Part shown: positions 62,261 through 62,899 of the stretch, piece after piece
Layout of the letters: every line of letters starts with the position of its first letter
Position numbering within the stretch: position 1 is the stretch's first letter
DNA from: Anodontia alba
Taxonomy: Eukaryota > Mollusca > Bivalvia > Lucinida > Lucinidae
Direction: 5' to 3'
Assembly: GCA_964016985.1 (NCBI GenBank)
Contig: OZ024825.1
Location: forward strand, 5,827,056 to 5,891,055
Length of the DNA stretch: 64,000 bases
The notes under the pieces: generated by a model
What the model saw: the letters and a program-made list of their open reading frames with translations, nothing else
Told to the model about the DNA's origin: nothing
The model's database searches: none
Program-made: the position numbers and the translations under genes

Positions 62261-62899
62261 CAGACGACAAATGTCGTCTGAAATTTGGCACCGAAAGGGT
62301 TAACCCTGTTAGTTTTTCTATATTTGTACAAAATATGAGTATTGTATCCATGCTTAGCATGCTGGGTAAAAGATCTCGCCGATGATAATTTGAAATATTT
62401 GTCTTATTTTTCCCAGAAAATAGACTTTTCTTGAGGAGATATTTTGCATGAAATATCAGAGCCTATTTTCTAGAAAAAATAAGTGTGTCGTCTGCTGAAT
62501 TCACCCAGAATTGTGGTAAAGTTTAAAGCCTTTTTATACATCAAAAATGCATTATGCAGGCATCATGAAGTATTGATACAAGTTAACCATCAGTATCGCG
62601 ATACAGTATCATTGCAAATATATCATGACATGTCGATGCATTGATGATATCGCCCCAGCTCTACTGATAAGGTGGCTAATTCAGTCCCACTATGGCATTT
62701 TTTAATATTGTAGCCTTGGTGCTGACCATGATGGAGAAAAGAGTGCCAAAACTTGCAAATCCTATAGTAAGTATATTATGACCGCGAAAGAGGAGTTCAT
62801 CATCGAAAATGAGGATTACAGCATCAATCCGTGGAGGTTTTCTAACTGCACTGTTGCAAGTATCAAAGAGCGGATGGCCAACCTGACCAAACTCGGAAA
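11668..62899 (+). CDS. ADAM/ADAMTS-type (M12B reprolysin) zinc metalloprotease, 12 exons, 3' end beyond window
   Basis: Secreted or membrane-exported metzincin protease. Exons: 11668-11731, 17007-17236, 24425-24514, 28332-28485, 31868-31929, 35481-35569, 38569-38662, 43137-43211, 49633-49799, 54791-54840, 58112-58223, 62714-62899. All have AG/GT borders and compatible phases, giving 457 complete codons without a stop. In residue order: signal peptide (1 to about 20); prodomain to a furin-type RHRR (205-208); catalytic domain from about 209; zinc motif HELGHNLGADHD (391-402); Met-turn YIM (Met 418). Cys 367, 410 and about 442 suit the family disulfides. The ATG has a purine at -3 and G at +4. 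Disintegrin, Cys-rich and thrombospondin parts, if any, lie outside, so ADAM, ADAMTS and venom-protease-like relatives cannot be separated. Introns hold nearly all repeats described here. No inactivating change is seen, so I read it as functional. Confidence 0.9.
11942..12186. repeat. HP3 MITE (complete) in intron 1
   Basis: TIRs TTAACCCTTAAGCGCCAATC and its near complement GGCGCTTTAAGGGTTAA. Direct TTGTCGTCTGCT words lie inside the left end. The central hairpin is GTGTGGACCCAGATCAGACT and its exact complement around 12050. Confidence 0.9.
12440..13216. repeat. 38-bp minisatellite in intron 1, about 20 units
   Basis: The unit is about 38 bases, built of ATGTATCAGTTTGTCTG, then YCRATAAAGACTATTTTCTA. 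Units vary by substitutions and small indels. There is no gene. Confidence 0.9.
13277..13496. repeat. HP2 MITE in intron 1
   Basis: TTAACCCTCAAAACGC at the left and TCTGTAAGAGTTAA at the right. Hairpin of TTTTGACATTTCATGTGA type with AGCAGACGACATTC and ATGTCGTCTGTTGC arms. Confidence 0.85.
13567..13797 (-). repeat. Degenerate HP1 (B-A) in intron 1
   Basis: ATGAAAATTTTCAGATAAAA, core GAACCGCCTCAGTGAGGC with the right arm shortened, then TGGGGTTTAAGGGGGTC. The right TIR is reduced to TTTTCGTGATGG and the left TIR is absent. Confidence 0.7.
14251..14532. repeat. HP1 variant with two A halves (perfect foldback form)
   Basis: Both outer halves are of the A type (ATAATTTTGACCCCCTTAAA and its complement), unlike the usual A-B form, so the whole 282-bp element is one long inverted repeat. 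Both TIRs are present. Confidence 0.85.
14537..14632. repeat. HP6 inner hairpin, partial copy
   Basis: GATGAGCATGAAAATTTCTC and CTGCTAATAAATATGAAAA with the complementary right arm ending CATGCTCAGCTGAG. It abuts the HP1 copy that ends at 14532. Confidence 0.75.
14663..14905. repeat. HP6 MITE (complete)
   Basis: TIR GGTCCCGAGGTTATAAAA at the left and TTTTATAACCTCGGGACC at the right, a perfect match. The interior holds a half-hairpin (14690-14735) and a full hairpin with ATGAAAATGCCAACTATTG (14767-14870). Another decayed copy is at 48690-48908. Confidence 0.8.
15311..15563 (-). repeat. HP1 (B-A) with one hairpin arm deleted
   Basis: Both TIRs present. The left arm reads to GAACCGCCTCGTAGAAGC, and the right arm resumes only at GGTTTTTGAGCA. 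Confidence 0.85.
15739..16021 (+). repeat. HP1 MITE (A-B)
   Basis: CATCATGAAAACACGCCTAT to TAGGTGTGCTTTCGTAGTG, with the core hairpin intact. Confidence 0.85.
16255..16425 (+). repeat. HP1 A half and hairpin, B half lost
   Basis: Starts CATCACGAAAACATGCCTAT. The hairpin is complete (ACCGCCTCACCGAGGCGGT) but the element stops after AATCTATGT. Confidence 0.8.
16805..16949. repeat. HP2 MITE, 57 bases upstream of exon 2
   Basis: Hairpin CATTTCCTGTGAATCG / CGATTCACATGAAATG, then AGAATGTCGTTGGC and TTTGCTTTAAGGGTTAA. Confidence 0.75.
17007..17236 (+). CDS. Metalloprotease exon 2: prodomain
   Basis: Acceptor TTTGCAG, donor GTAAGT, entering in phase 1 and leaving in phase 0. It encodes the start of the M12B prodomain, with [11 protein letters not shown] and DIRLTLTEN resembling the usual hydrophobic prodomain strands. 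An HP2 element ends 57 bases upstream of the acceptor. Confidence 0.85.
17380..18365 (+). repeat. Tandem repeat of about 125 bp with (TCCG)n, intron 2
   Basis: A (CCGTCCGT)-rich start (17360-17430) is followed by about seven units of 120-140 bases containing CACGCTATCTCCTCCTAAAC, CTGGGCGGAATTCAACCAAA and CTTGCTACATCACTTCCC. Pro-Ser-Val-rich open frames here are by-products. Confidence 0.9.
18430..18590. repeat. HP2-type hairpin, intron 2
   Basis: CAGAAAATAGTCTTTGACAT with TTTATGCAAATTTGCATGAA as its centre and GTCAAAGCCTTTTTTCC as the other arm. Outer ends lost, and an extra half-copy precedes it. Confidence 0.6.
18736..19016 (+). repeat. HP1 MITE (complete, A-B), intron 2
   Basis: CATCACGAAAACATGCCTAT to ATAGGCGTGTTTTCGTAATG, 281 bp. 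A good reference copy for the family. Confidence 0.92.
19830..19953. repeat. HP2 remnant, intron 2
   Basis: GCATTTCATGTGAATCGTCT followed by GAATGTCATCTGCTACAATT and GCACTTTAAGGGTAA. Left end lost. Confidence 0.6.
20240..20375. repeat. HP4 remnant, intron 2
   Basis: AATGCGACGTTGTATAACGC repeated about three times with CATGACGTTGCATCGATG, ending CAGCTGGG. Confidence 0.6.
20645..21035. repeat. Imperfect inverted repeat with TGACGTCA words, intron 2
   Basis: TGCTTAATTGGCGCGCGAC near the left end faces CGCGTGCCAATTAATACAGC near the right. GTTGACGTCACC faces GGTGACGTCAAC. The middle is a single-copy spacer of about 150 bases. Confidence 0.5.
21082..21204. repeat. Strong hairpin, intron 2
   Basis: AATATTCAAAACTACTGCCC and GTGGACAGCTCGAT face ATCGAGCTGTCCACGG and GGGCAGTAGTTTTGAATATT. 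GC-rich arm ends, loop about 45 bases. Confidence 0.8.
21533..22610 (+). pseudogene. Mariner-superfamily transposase, DD41D spacing, broken
   Basis: Starts MASAQLMST but meets a stop after 20 codons. The N-terminal helix-turn-helix region continues in other frames ([13 protein letters not shown] near 21640, then QMTVRKV near 21780), with another shift near 21930. The catalytic region has FSEEANFHL, where the first catalytic Asp is expected but the residue is Glu. The second Asp is in [12 protein letters not shown] (near 22285), and the third is the Asp of LDFFLWGY, 41 residues later. That spacing fits the DD41D group of the IS630-Tc1-mariner superfamily. A 30-bp inverted duplication (22142-22171 / 22176-22205) interrupts the frame. 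Inactive. Confidence 0.85.
22142..22205. repeat. Perfect 30-bp inverted duplication inside the transposase
   Basis: The left arm 22142-22171 is the exact complement of the right arm 22176-22205, with a 4-base loop. The right arm reads as transposase ([10 protein letters not shown]), so the left arm is the intruding inverted copy. Confidence 0.9.
22800..24110. repeat. Degenerate tandem repeats, intron 2
   Basis: Recurring phrases AACTTGGGTACCTTTTATGC, GGAACTTGAAATTTGGTAT, and further on TTTGCCTTTTATCTTGAAG with CATGTATAATCATCA, every 100-200 bases. No gene seen. Confidence 0.6.
24425..24514 (+). CDS. Metalloprotease exon 3: prodomain
   Basis: Thirty codons in phase 0, acceptor ATTTCAG, donor GTAAGT. 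The sequence [15 protein letters not shown] corresponds to the prodomain strand that reads as CHYxGxV-like in relatives. The two Cys residues here are candidates for the inhibitory cysteine, but I cannot assign it. Confidence 0.85.
24738..24893. repeat. Hairpin bounded by TA repeats, intron 3
   Basis: TAGTAAAAAATCAAATTAGA, GATAATGAACAGAAGT and TGAGCGCTTTCAGCTG face GAAAGCGCTTACAAAAA, ACTTCTGTTCATTATC and TTGATGTTTTACTA. A (TA)n lies on the left, and a long (AT)n follows at 24923. Confidence 0.8.
24923..25010. repeat. (AT)n microsatellite
   Basis: About 44 AT units. Confidence 0.95.
25095..25195. repeat. Hairpin bounded by (AT)n, intron 3
   Basis: GTTGAGATTTAATCATTATC and GTGCAAATGGTTTGTTTA face TAAACAAATCATTTGCAC and GATTAAATCTCAATATAT around CTGTCACAAGG. 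(AT)n runs flank it on both sides (24923-25010 and 25199-25300). Confidence 0.8.
25199..25300. repeat. (AT)n microsatellites with ATATTTAC interruption
   Basis: Two AT runs separated by AAATATATATTTAC. Confidence 0.95.
25840..26256 (+). pseudogene. 3' end of a LINE reverse transcriptase (C-terminal region)
   Basis: Encodes the C-terminal tail found in many non-LTR retrotransposon polymerases: [16 protein letters not shown] (near 25875), [20 protein letters not shown] (near 25960), then after a frameshift near 26050 [14 protein letters not shown] and [15 protein letters not shown], ending with a stop at 26254-26256. An in-frame TAA at 25918 also breaks it. The copy is 5' truncated. A (GAA)n tract (26383-26430) lies beyond the 3' side. 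Confidence 0.8.
26464..26746 (-). repeat. HP1 MITE (B-A), intron 3
   Basis: CATTATAAAAACATGCCTAT to CAGGCATGTTTTCGTAATG. Core hairpin intact. Confidence 0.88.
27173..27450 (+). repeat. HP1 MITE (A-B), intron 3
   Basis: CATCACGAAAACATGCCTAT to ATAGGCGTGTTTTCGTAAT, 278 bp. Confidence 0.88.
27695..27940. repeat. HP4 hairpin unit expanded into a tandem array, intron 3
   Basis: Four to five copies of a unit of about 47 bases with GCATGAACGTCGATGCAAC and CATGACATTTGTACAAC, followed by one inverted copy (CGTTGCATTGACGTTCATAT). Confidence 0.75.
28095..28307. repeat. HP2 MITE ending 24 bases before exon 4
   Basis: ATTCAGCAAGCGACAAATTC, hairpin GATTTGACATTTCATGCAAA / TTTGCATGAAATGTCAAA (approximately), then AAAATGTCATCTGTTG and CCCAGCACGCTAAG. 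Confidence 0.8.
28332..28485 (+). CDS. Metalloprotease exon 4: prodomain
   Basis: Acceptor CTTTTAAG, donor GTAGGT, phase 0 to phase 1. Begins [15 protein letters not shown], matching the prodomain strand that in relatives reads G.I...G..Y.I.P. Rich in Lys and Glu afterwards. An HP2 element ends about 24 bases upstream of the acceptor. Confidence 0.85.
28586..28819 (+). repeat. HP1 with most of the core hairpin deleted, intron 4
   Basis: CATCATGAAAACACGCCTAT to ATAGGCGTGTTTGCGTAAT. The centre keeps only ACGAGTAACCACAGTCTGTG. Confidence 0.8.
28823..29020. repeat. HP2 MITE, adjoining HP1, intron 4
   Basis: GTCTGTAGATGACATTTTAA, hairpin with TTGTCTTCTAAGGAGGCAA, then TTTTGTCTGCTGAATT and GCGTGCTAGGTG. 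Confidence 0.65.
29770..30017. repeat. MITE with GTGTACCACTAGGGT ends, intron 4
   Basis: GTGTACCACTAGGGT at the left and ACCCTAGTGGTACAT at the right. Inside are several inverted AGTGGGACTGAT / ATCAGTCCCACT words. A fragment of the same family lies at about 29190-29292 (CCTACTGGTACACC). Confidence 0.7.
30041..30090. repeat. HP5 fragment
   Basis: CCAGCTAGCATTCTGCTTAA then ATCTATATCGGACCATTATC, the left end of the HP5 family. Confidence 0.5.
30096..30383 (-). mobile_element. tRNA-derived SINE, minus strand, intron 4
   Basis: The head at 30383-30309 (minus strand) has A box TGGCTCAGTTGG and B box GGTTCAACCCC. The body contains GATCATGAAATATTTTC, AGGGCAGTTGTCAG and CTTAGAGGACTAAGCCTGCC, and the tail ends in GGGTTGACTGGGCCGT. 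A second, headless copy with the same body is at 43245-43745. Confidence 0.8.
30596..30745. repeat. HP2 MITE cut off by the 32-bp minisatellite
   Basis: AATTTTCAGCAGACGACATA, hairpin GGATTTGACATTTCATGCAG / TTGCATGAAATG. The right arm runs into TTTTCAAGAGAGGCAAC, where the minisatellite begins. Confidence 0.75.
30745..31790. repeat. 32-bp minisatellite, about 33 units, intron 4
   Basis: Unit ACAAGAGACAACTTGGTGGA followed by TTTTCCACCATT. The unit itself contains a small palindrome (TGGTGGATTTTCCACCA). Because 32 is not a multiple of 3, the array is nearly stop-free in several frames and yields peptide repeats of 32 residues. It ends 78 bases before exon 5. Confidence 0.92.
31868..31929 (+). 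CDS. Metalloprotease exon 5: prodomain
   Basis: Acceptor CTTCCAG, donor GTAACG, phase 1 to phase 0, encoding about 21 residues ([14 protein letters not shown] at its end). It lies about 80 bases after a 1-kb minisatellite. Confidence 0.8.
32497..32642. repeat. Short tandem repeat, intron 5
   Basis: About four units of CTTCCAGGTCAGACTAATCT followed by CCCATTGTGAGTGAATA. Confidence 0.8.
32757..32824. repeat. HP3-type hairpin core, intron 5
   Basis: GCAAACAGTGTAGAGCCAGA, then TGAGACGACTC and ATGAGTCATCT with a weakly conserved right arm. Confidence 0.5.
32868..33070. repeat. HP2 MITE, intron 5
   Basis: TTAGCAAACGAAATATTG, hairpin GTTGAAATTTCATGCAAA / TTTGCATGAAATGTCAAA, then AATGTAATCTGCTGAAAATT and CCCAGCAGGCTAAG. 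Confidence 0.75.
33547..33640. repeat. HP4 palindrome, intron 5
   Basis: AACAACGTCGCACCAATGTC / GATGTTACAGCGACGCTGT with AACGTCATATGA. Confidence 0.65.
33716..33786 (+). repeat. tRNA-like remnant, intron 5
   Basis: A-box-like TAGCTCAGTAGATTTAGCA, and a weak B box GAGTCAAACCCC about 40 bases later. No pairing stems remain. Probably a decayed SINE head. Confidence 0.4.
33961..34089. repeat. HP4 palindrome, intron 5
   Basis: CCCAGCGGACACATCACGGT at the left, GTGTGCCCAATGGG at the right, centre ACGTCATGACGTTGCATCGG. Confidence 0.75.
34105..34216. repeat. HP4 palindrome (near-perfect), intron 5
   Basis: TACCCAGCAGGCACATGACG to CATGTGCATGCTGGGTA. Arms match almost base for base around CAACGTCATGACGTTG. 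Only 15 bases separate it from the previous HP4 copy. Confidence 0.88.
34494..34643. repeat. HP4 half followed by a perfect 27-bp palindrome, intron 5
   Basis: The HP4 left part (CAGCTGGCACATGGCGG and GTCGATGCAACGTC) is followed by CCTTGACATTACCAAGATAT (34581-34600) and its exact complement ending at 34643, loop about 9 bases. The palindrome is unrelated to the HP4 consensus. Confidence 0.75.
34725..35175 (+). repeat. 75-bp minisatellite, about 6 units, intron 5
   Basis: Unit AACAAAGAAGATCCTGATCA, GACTGTGCATTGACAAAGTC, TTATCCAGGACTTTGTTACC, TGCTTACAGAATCAG. As 75 is a multiple of 3, one frame stays open and repeats 25 residues. It has no start context or homology, so it is not called as a gene. 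Confidence 0.92.
35180..35384. repeat. HP2 MITE, 96 bases before exon 6
   Basis: TTAACCCTTAAAGTACTTAT to GCTTAGCGCTTTCAAGGTTA, hairpin decayed (TTGATAATTCGTGTGATTCA). Confidence 0.8.
35481..35569 (+). CDS. Metalloprotease exon 6: furin site and start of catalytic domain
   Basis: Acceptor TTTTCCAG at 35473-35480, donor GTAATT. Encodes ARHRRED, a furin-type R-x-R-R site (residues 205-208), then [13 protein letters not shown], the first strand of the reprolysin domain. An upstream acceptor (exon start 35435) is also open, but in another frame that gives no homology, so I chose 35481. Leaves in phase 2. Confidence 0.85.
36205..36770. repeat. (TCCG)n tract and degenerate repeats, intron 6
   Basis: CCGTCCTTCCGTCCGTCCGT at 36228-36247, then repeating TTTTGATCAGATCATCCTGA and ACATGGATGAAAT phrases. 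No gene. Confidence 0.65.
36769..37000. repeat. HP3 MITE, intron 6
   Basis: TTAACCCTTTATTTGCCAAT to CTTGGCATTTTAAGGGTTAA. Hairpin GCAAACAGTGTTGACCCAGA / TGATCAGGGTCCACATTGTTTG (shown in parts). Confidence 0.88.
37083..37357 (+). repeat. HP1 MITE (A-B), intron 6
   Basis: CATCACGAAAATATAGCTAT to ATAGGCGTGTTTTCGTAATG, hairpin intact. Confidence 0.88.
37360..38060. repeat. Degenerate tandem repeats, intron 6
   Basis: Units of about 130 bases with ACTTGGTGAATAGTTAGAC, ATGAGGTGGTACAGCGCAT and TTACAGTACACCAAATTTT. No gene seen. Confidence 0.6.
38569..38662 (+). CDS. Metalloprotease exon 7: catalytic domain helix
   Basis: Acceptor TGTTTCAG, donor GTAAGT, phase 2 to phase 0. Encodes YYESVTPTE then [14 protein letters not shown], matching the long helix after the first strand of the M12B fold. 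Confidence 0.85.
39070..40990. repeat. Degenerate tandem repeats of about 230 bp, intron 7
   Basis: About eight or nine units combining GCCATGGTATCTTGGCCCC, AACCCCTTCCCATCCAGAGA, AAAGGTAATAGTAGATATTA, CTAATGACTGTGCAATAGGA and GAACTGAGTTTGCCAGGTTT. Open frames here are chance products. Confidence 0.75.
41177..41292. repeat. HP2-type hairpin, intron 7
   Basis: TGTTTTGACATTTTACGTGA with ATCTGCTTGGCAGATGAAAT and AAGTGTCATCTGCT. Confidence 0.65.
41343..41628 (+). repeat. HP1 MITE (A-B), intron 7
   Basis: Left TIR decayed (CATCATGCAACATGCCTATG), right TIR ATAGGCGTATTTTCGTAATG. Hairpin arms extended by TTTTTGCGCAGAAACAAG. Confidence 0.82.
41880..42500. repeat. Tandem repeat of about 125 bp, intron 7
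   Basis: About five units with AGAGCTCATATTTTCCAAAC, TATTTGGTATGATGATAGAT, CCAAAGTTTTATTCAGCAAT and CCTCAAGGTCAAGGTCA. Confidence 0.85.
42834..43107 (+). repeat. HP1 MITE (A-B) ending 29 bases before exon 8
   Basis: CATGCGAAAACATGCCTATA to ATAGGCGTGTTTTCATCATG, hairpin intact. The right TIR and the next bases TTCATTTTTTTTTC form the upstream part of the exon 8 acceptor region. Confidence 0.88.
43137..43211 (+). CDS. Metalloprotease exon 8: catalytic domain
   Basis: Twenty-five codons in phase 0, acceptor GATTTACAG, donor GTAAGT. Contains [18 protein letters not shown], the second and third strands of the reprolysin fold. An HP1 element ends 29 bases before the acceptor. Confidence 0.85.
43245..43745 (+). 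mobile_element. Headless SINE copy split by a MITE, intron 8
   Basis: Body words GATCATGAAATATTTTCTAT, GAAGGGCAGTTGTCAG, GTGTGCACAAGTACTG, and after the MITE CTTAGAGGACTAAGCCTGGC and TTGACTGGGCCGTTAAGGTC match the SINE at 30.1-30.4 kb. The tRNA-like head is missing. Confidence 0.75.
43356..43589. repeat. MITE with GGGCCCAGTTGTT ends inserted in a SINE
   Basis: GGGCCCAGTTGTTTAAAGC at the left and GCTTTGAACAACTGGGCCC at the right. The interior has CGTTAGCG and TAACGA words and a hairpin TGTGAGTAGCTTTTGCACTC. Length 234. Confidence 0.82.
43947..43988. repeat. (AAT)n microsatellite
   Basis: About 14 AAT units. Confidence 0.95.
44030..44095. repeat. HP3-type hairpin core, intron 8
   Basis: GACCCAGATCAGACGCCGC / GCGGCGTCTGATCGGGGTC around AGACC. 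Outer TIRs absent. Confidence 0.75.
44165..44325. repeat. Foldback element, intron 8
   Basis: TTTCATAAAGTTGTTATAAA, ATATGTTTCCCTCCC and CCAAGAT face ATCTTGG, GGGAGGGAACATAT and TTATAACAACTTTTATGAAA. Confidence 0.75.
45095..45141. repeat. (GA)n microsatellite
   Basis: About 23 GA units. Confidence 0.95.
45590..46162 (-). repeat. LINE 3' untranslated region, minus strand
   Basis: Region downstream (minus strand) of the reverse-transcriptase reading frame stop. A-rich, with ACACCGGGACCGCCGCCTTA and GGCTCCCAACTCAGTCAAT. The same sequence family recurs at 52090-52735. A poly(A)/C-rich tract (45530-45580) adjoins. Confidence 0.65.
46163..46815 (-). pseudogene. 5'-truncated retrotransposon ORF, C-terminal part (minus strand)
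   Basis: Open from about 46815 down to a stop at 46163-46165. Contains [20 protein letters not shown] (near 46700-46640), [33 protein letters not shown] and SKFYR, a C-terminal block I know from reverse-transcriptase-type retroelement proteins common in bivalves and other invertebrates. The catalytic polymerase part is absent, so the copy is 5' truncated. There is a local duplication of [11 protein letters not shown]. The frame is intact but has no plausible start, so I call it a pseudogene. Confidence 0.7.
47190..47255. repeat. Half hairpin related to the HP1 core
   Basis: AAGGCGCTTCTAATGAGCAC and AGATATGTTTTCTTAGAGAA correspond to the right arm of the hairpin at 11305-11447. Confidence 0.55.
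47320..47580 (+). repeat. HP1 MITE (A-B), intron 8
   Basis: CATCACGAAAACAGGCTTAT to ATAGGCGTGATTTCGTAATG. Hairpin loop side shortened (GAACCGTCTCGGTGGTTC). Confidence 0.83.
47827..47885. repeat. HP3-type hairpin core, intron 8
   Basis: GCAAACAGTGCAGACTC / GATCTGCATCTGCACTGTTTGC in parts. No TIR. Confidence 0.6.
48072..48552. repeat. Large foldback element with two nested palindromes, intron 8
   Basis: Outer ends CATTGAAGTATAAACAACA and TGTTGTTCATACTTCAATG. Inside are GACGGTATATTCTGCGATAT with its complement (48150-48190) and a long palindrome (48296-48472) with GGAGGTAAATCGGCGGTTTT facing AAAACCGCCGATTTACCTCC around the GC-rich GGCTCCGCTGACGCGGAGCC. Confidence 0.8.
48690..48908. repeat. HP6 MITE, decayed copy, intron 8
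   Basis: CAACTCAGCTGAGCATGGAA, ATGAAAATGCCAACAATAGT hairpin, then CATGCTAAGCTGAGCATGAA and TTATAACGTCTGGGCC at the right end. Confidence 0.75.
49160..49350. repeat. HP2 MITE directly joined to HP3, intron 8
   Basis: TTAAACCTTAAAACACCAAT, GCAACAGATGATATC, hairpin around CTGTTATGCAGACGATTC, GGATGTCGTCTGCTGC and GTGCTTTAAA. Confidence 0.78.
49352..49583. repeat. HP3 MITE ending 49 bases before exon 9
   Basis: TTTAAACTGCCAATCACAAC, TTGTCGTCTGCTTTGTCATC, hairpin GCAAACAGTGTGGACCCAGA / GGGTCCATACTGTTTGCC, then GCAGACGACATAAACAGACG and a decayed right end. Confidence 0.82.
49633..49799 (+). CDS. Metalloprotease exon 9: catalytic domain
   Basis: Acceptor TTATTGCAG, donor GTAAGA, phase 0 to phase 2. 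Encodes [20 protein letters not shown] and [10 protein letters not shown], which correspond to the helix and the 'H-D-A-LL-T' strand of relatives. An HP3 element ends 49 bases upstream. Confidence 0.85.
49888..49921. repeat. (TA)n microsatellite
   Basis: About 16 TA units in intron 9. Confidence 0.9.
50502..50572. repeat. HP5 left half, intron 9
   Basis: CAAGTAAGCATTCTTTATAA, ATCTATAGCGGGCCGTTATC. The right arm is missing. Confidence 0.65.
50648..50730. repeat. HP3-type hairpin core, intron 9
   Basis: GCAAACAGTGCAGACCCTGA and TCAGACTCCGTGTT face GTGGCGTCTGATCTGGGTCT and GCAC. Confidence 0.7.
50915..50985. other. T-rich low-complexity stretch
   Basis: Runs of T with TTTCTTTC. A-rich counterparts lie at 51310-51370 and 51470-51500. 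Between 50730 and 51840 I see no gene. Confidence 0.7.
51840..51957. repeat. Hairpin related to the HP1 core, intron 9
   Basis: TTCTTATTTCTGCATAAAAA, GTAGGTACTCCTTAGAAGCG and CCTCT face AGGCACTTCC, AGTAAGTACCCACAACGTGT and TTTTATGGAGAAATAGAAAA. Confidence 0.75.
52090..52735 (-). repeat. LINE 3' UTR fragment, interrupted by HP1
   Basis: AGATGTCCAGGAATAGCCAC to CCGAACTCAGTCAGTGAAAT matches 45590-46000 in order (AGTCCAGGGAGTGCCCA, CCGACTCAGTCAATG-type words, ACCACTGCTTTAAAAGG for ACCGCCGCCTTAGAACGG). Divided by the HP1 copy at 52259-52539 and followed by an A/AAC-rich tract (52736-52870). Confidence 0.65.
52259..52539 (-). repeat. HP1 MITE (B-A) inserted in LINE 3' UTR
   Basis: CATTACGAAAACATCCTTAT to AAGGTATGTTTTAGTGATG, hairpin intact. 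Confidence 0.87.
52736..52871. repeat. A-rich/(AAC)n low-complexity tract
   Basis: AACAACAAC and poly(A) for about 135 bases. The Asn/Lys-rich open frame is an artefact. Confidence 0.9.
53348..53613 (+). repeat. HP1 MITE (A-B), intron 9
   Basis: CATCACGGAAACACGCCTAT to ATAGGCGTGTGTTCGTAATG, hairpin arms partly diverged (CTGCCTCGCCGAGGCGATTC). Confidence 0.85.
53683..53855 (+). repeat. HP1 A half with broken hairpin, intron 9
   Basis: CATCACTAAAACATGCCTAT to GTTAGAACCGCCTCAATATA, then TTTTGAGCAGGAATATC. The B half is lost. Confidence 0.78.
54240..54776 (-). repeat. HP1 (B-A) with another HP1 nested inside, ending 14 bases before exon 10
   Basis: The outer B half (54240-54316) stops at CAGATAAAAATCTCT and resumes at 54598 (GATACTTTTTATGTTTCTGC). 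Then come a hairpin lacking most of its left arm, and the A half ending GCATGTTTTCATGATG at 54776. The inner complete A-B element is 54317-54597. Confidence 0.85.
54317..54597 (+). repeat. Nested HP1 MITE (A-B)
   Basis: CATTACGAAAACATACCTAT to ATAGGCGTGTTTTCGTAAAG, hairpin intact (GAACCGCCTCGCCGAGGC). Inserted in the B half of an older HP1. Confidence 0.85.
54791..54840 (+). CDS. Metalloprotease exon 10: catalytic domain
   Basis: Only 50 bases, acceptor TTTTTTGCAG, donor GTAAGT, phase 2 to phase 1. Encodes [16 protein letters not shown], the loop leading to the GLSPIG strand. An HP1 element ends 14 bases before the exon, so the branch point must lie within or next to it. Confidence 0.85.
55508..55612. 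repeat. HP5 palindrome (complete), intron 10
   Basis: AAGTAAGCATTCTTTATAAA, TCTATAGCGGGCCGTCATCG face CGATAACGGCCGCTATAGAT and TTATAAAGAATGCTAGCTGG. Loop-side words CCCGTCAGGG and CTGACGGG. Confidence 0.85.
55742..55976. repeat. Decayed relative of the TA-flanked MITE at 8.4 kb, intron 10
   Basis: The right end GGTTGAACCATTGAATTTTG, then ACTGTATT, resembles the 8391-8747 TIR, and the interior ATGTACTCATTAGAATTGCC is a half hairpin core. Confidence 0.5.
56080..57790. repeat. (TCCG)n tract and degenerate tandem repeats, intron 10
   Basis: GTTCGTCCGTCCGTCCTTCC at 56108-56127, then repeating phrases GTCAGCAAAATATCTCAAAA, GTTAGAGCTAGAGCCATGAA and GAGTTATGGCCCTTTG with units of about 150-180 bases. 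No gene seen. Confidence 0.75.
58112..58223 (+). CDS. Metalloprotease exon 11: first half of the zinc site
   Basis: Acceptor CCTTTTTAG, donor GTAAGT, phase 1 to phase 2. Encodes LSPIGFVC and, at its end, AAHELGH, with two zinc-binding His and the catalytic Glu (residues 391-395). The third zinc His is in exon 12. Confidence 0.9.
58254..58453. repeat. HP2 MITE beginning 30 bases after exon 11
   Basis: ATTCAGACGACAACATTTG, hairpin CATTGTCTTTAAAGGAGACA / TTAAAGACAATTTGCATAAA, then AAAATGTCATCTGCTGAAAT and CCCAGAGTGCTACG. Confidence 0.78.
58683..58850. repeat. HP2 left half, intron 11
   Basis: CCCTTAAAGCACTG, TGCAGTGGGCGACATTCTAA and CAGAGACAATAAGTCTAGCA. The rest is diverged. Confidence 0.55.
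58929..59027. repeat. HP5 palindrome, intron 11
   Basis: CCAGCTAGCATTCTTTATAA, CGGGCCGTTATCGGCCCGTC face GATAAAGGCCCGCTGTAGAT and TTATAAAGAATGCTTACTG. Confidence 0.82.
59688..59928 (+). repeat. HP1 (A-B) lacking the right hairpin arm, intron 11
   Basis: CATCACAGAAACACGCCTAT to ATAGGCGTGTTTTCGTAATG. After GTTAGAACCGCC it continues at TTTTGAGCGGAAACATG. Confidence 0.85.
60319..61590 (-). mobile_element. Mariner transposon, minus strand, intron 11
   Basis: Terminal inverted repeats GAGGGTGAGTCAATAAGTAA at the left and TTACTTATTGACTCACCCTC at the right. TA follows the right end, while the left TA is no longer visible. Length about 1270, enclosing a broken transposase on the minus strand, antisense to the host gene. 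Confidence 0.9.
60349..61438 (-). pseudogene. Mariner transposase (DD34D spacing), broken
   Basis: Starts on the minus strand at [18 protein letters not shown] (61438 downwards), with [20 protein letters not shown] as the first helix-turn-helix, then a frame change near 61320. The catalytic region is degraded: near 60935 the text reads TVEET, stop, VHYYEP, with Glu where the first catalytic Asp is expected and a stop in place of the usual Trp. The last 162 codons (60349-60837) are intact with [10 protein letters not shown] (second Asp) and YSPDLAPSD (third Asp, 34 residues between), the classical mariner spacing. Ends VDLTRI. Inactive. Confidence 0.88.
61700..61976 (+). repeat. HP1 MITE (A-B), intron 11
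   Basis: GATCACGAAAACATGCCTAT to ATAGGCGTGTTTTCGTAATG. GTGAT lies at the left edge (61698-61702), overlapping the element start, and again just right of the element (61977-61981), a possible target duplication. Confidence 0.87.
62068..62303. repeat. HP3-related MITE with internal poly(A), intron 11
   Basis: TTAACTCTTTCACAGCCATA to CACCGAAAGGGTTAA. Hairpin CATGGATCCAGATGGGATAG / GAGCCGTCTCATGGGGAT. A run of about 38 A at 62228-62258 lies where the related copy at 10349-10690 has (AC)n. Confidence 0.8.
62351..62515. repeat. HP2 remnant, intron 11
   Basis: TTTTTCCCAGAAAATAGACT, TTGCATGAAATATCAGAGCC, AGTGTGTCGTCTGCTGAATT and CACCCAGAA. Confidence 0.65.
62714..62899 (+). CDS. Metalloprotease exon 12: second half of the zinc site and Met-turn
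   Basis: Acceptor ATATTGTAG, donor GTAAGT, phase 2 in and out. Completes Asn-396, then LGADHDG with the third zinc His (401), then CKSYSKYIM with the Met-turn (Met 418), then [13 protein letters not shown]. The coding sequence continues beyond the window. Confidence 0.9.
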
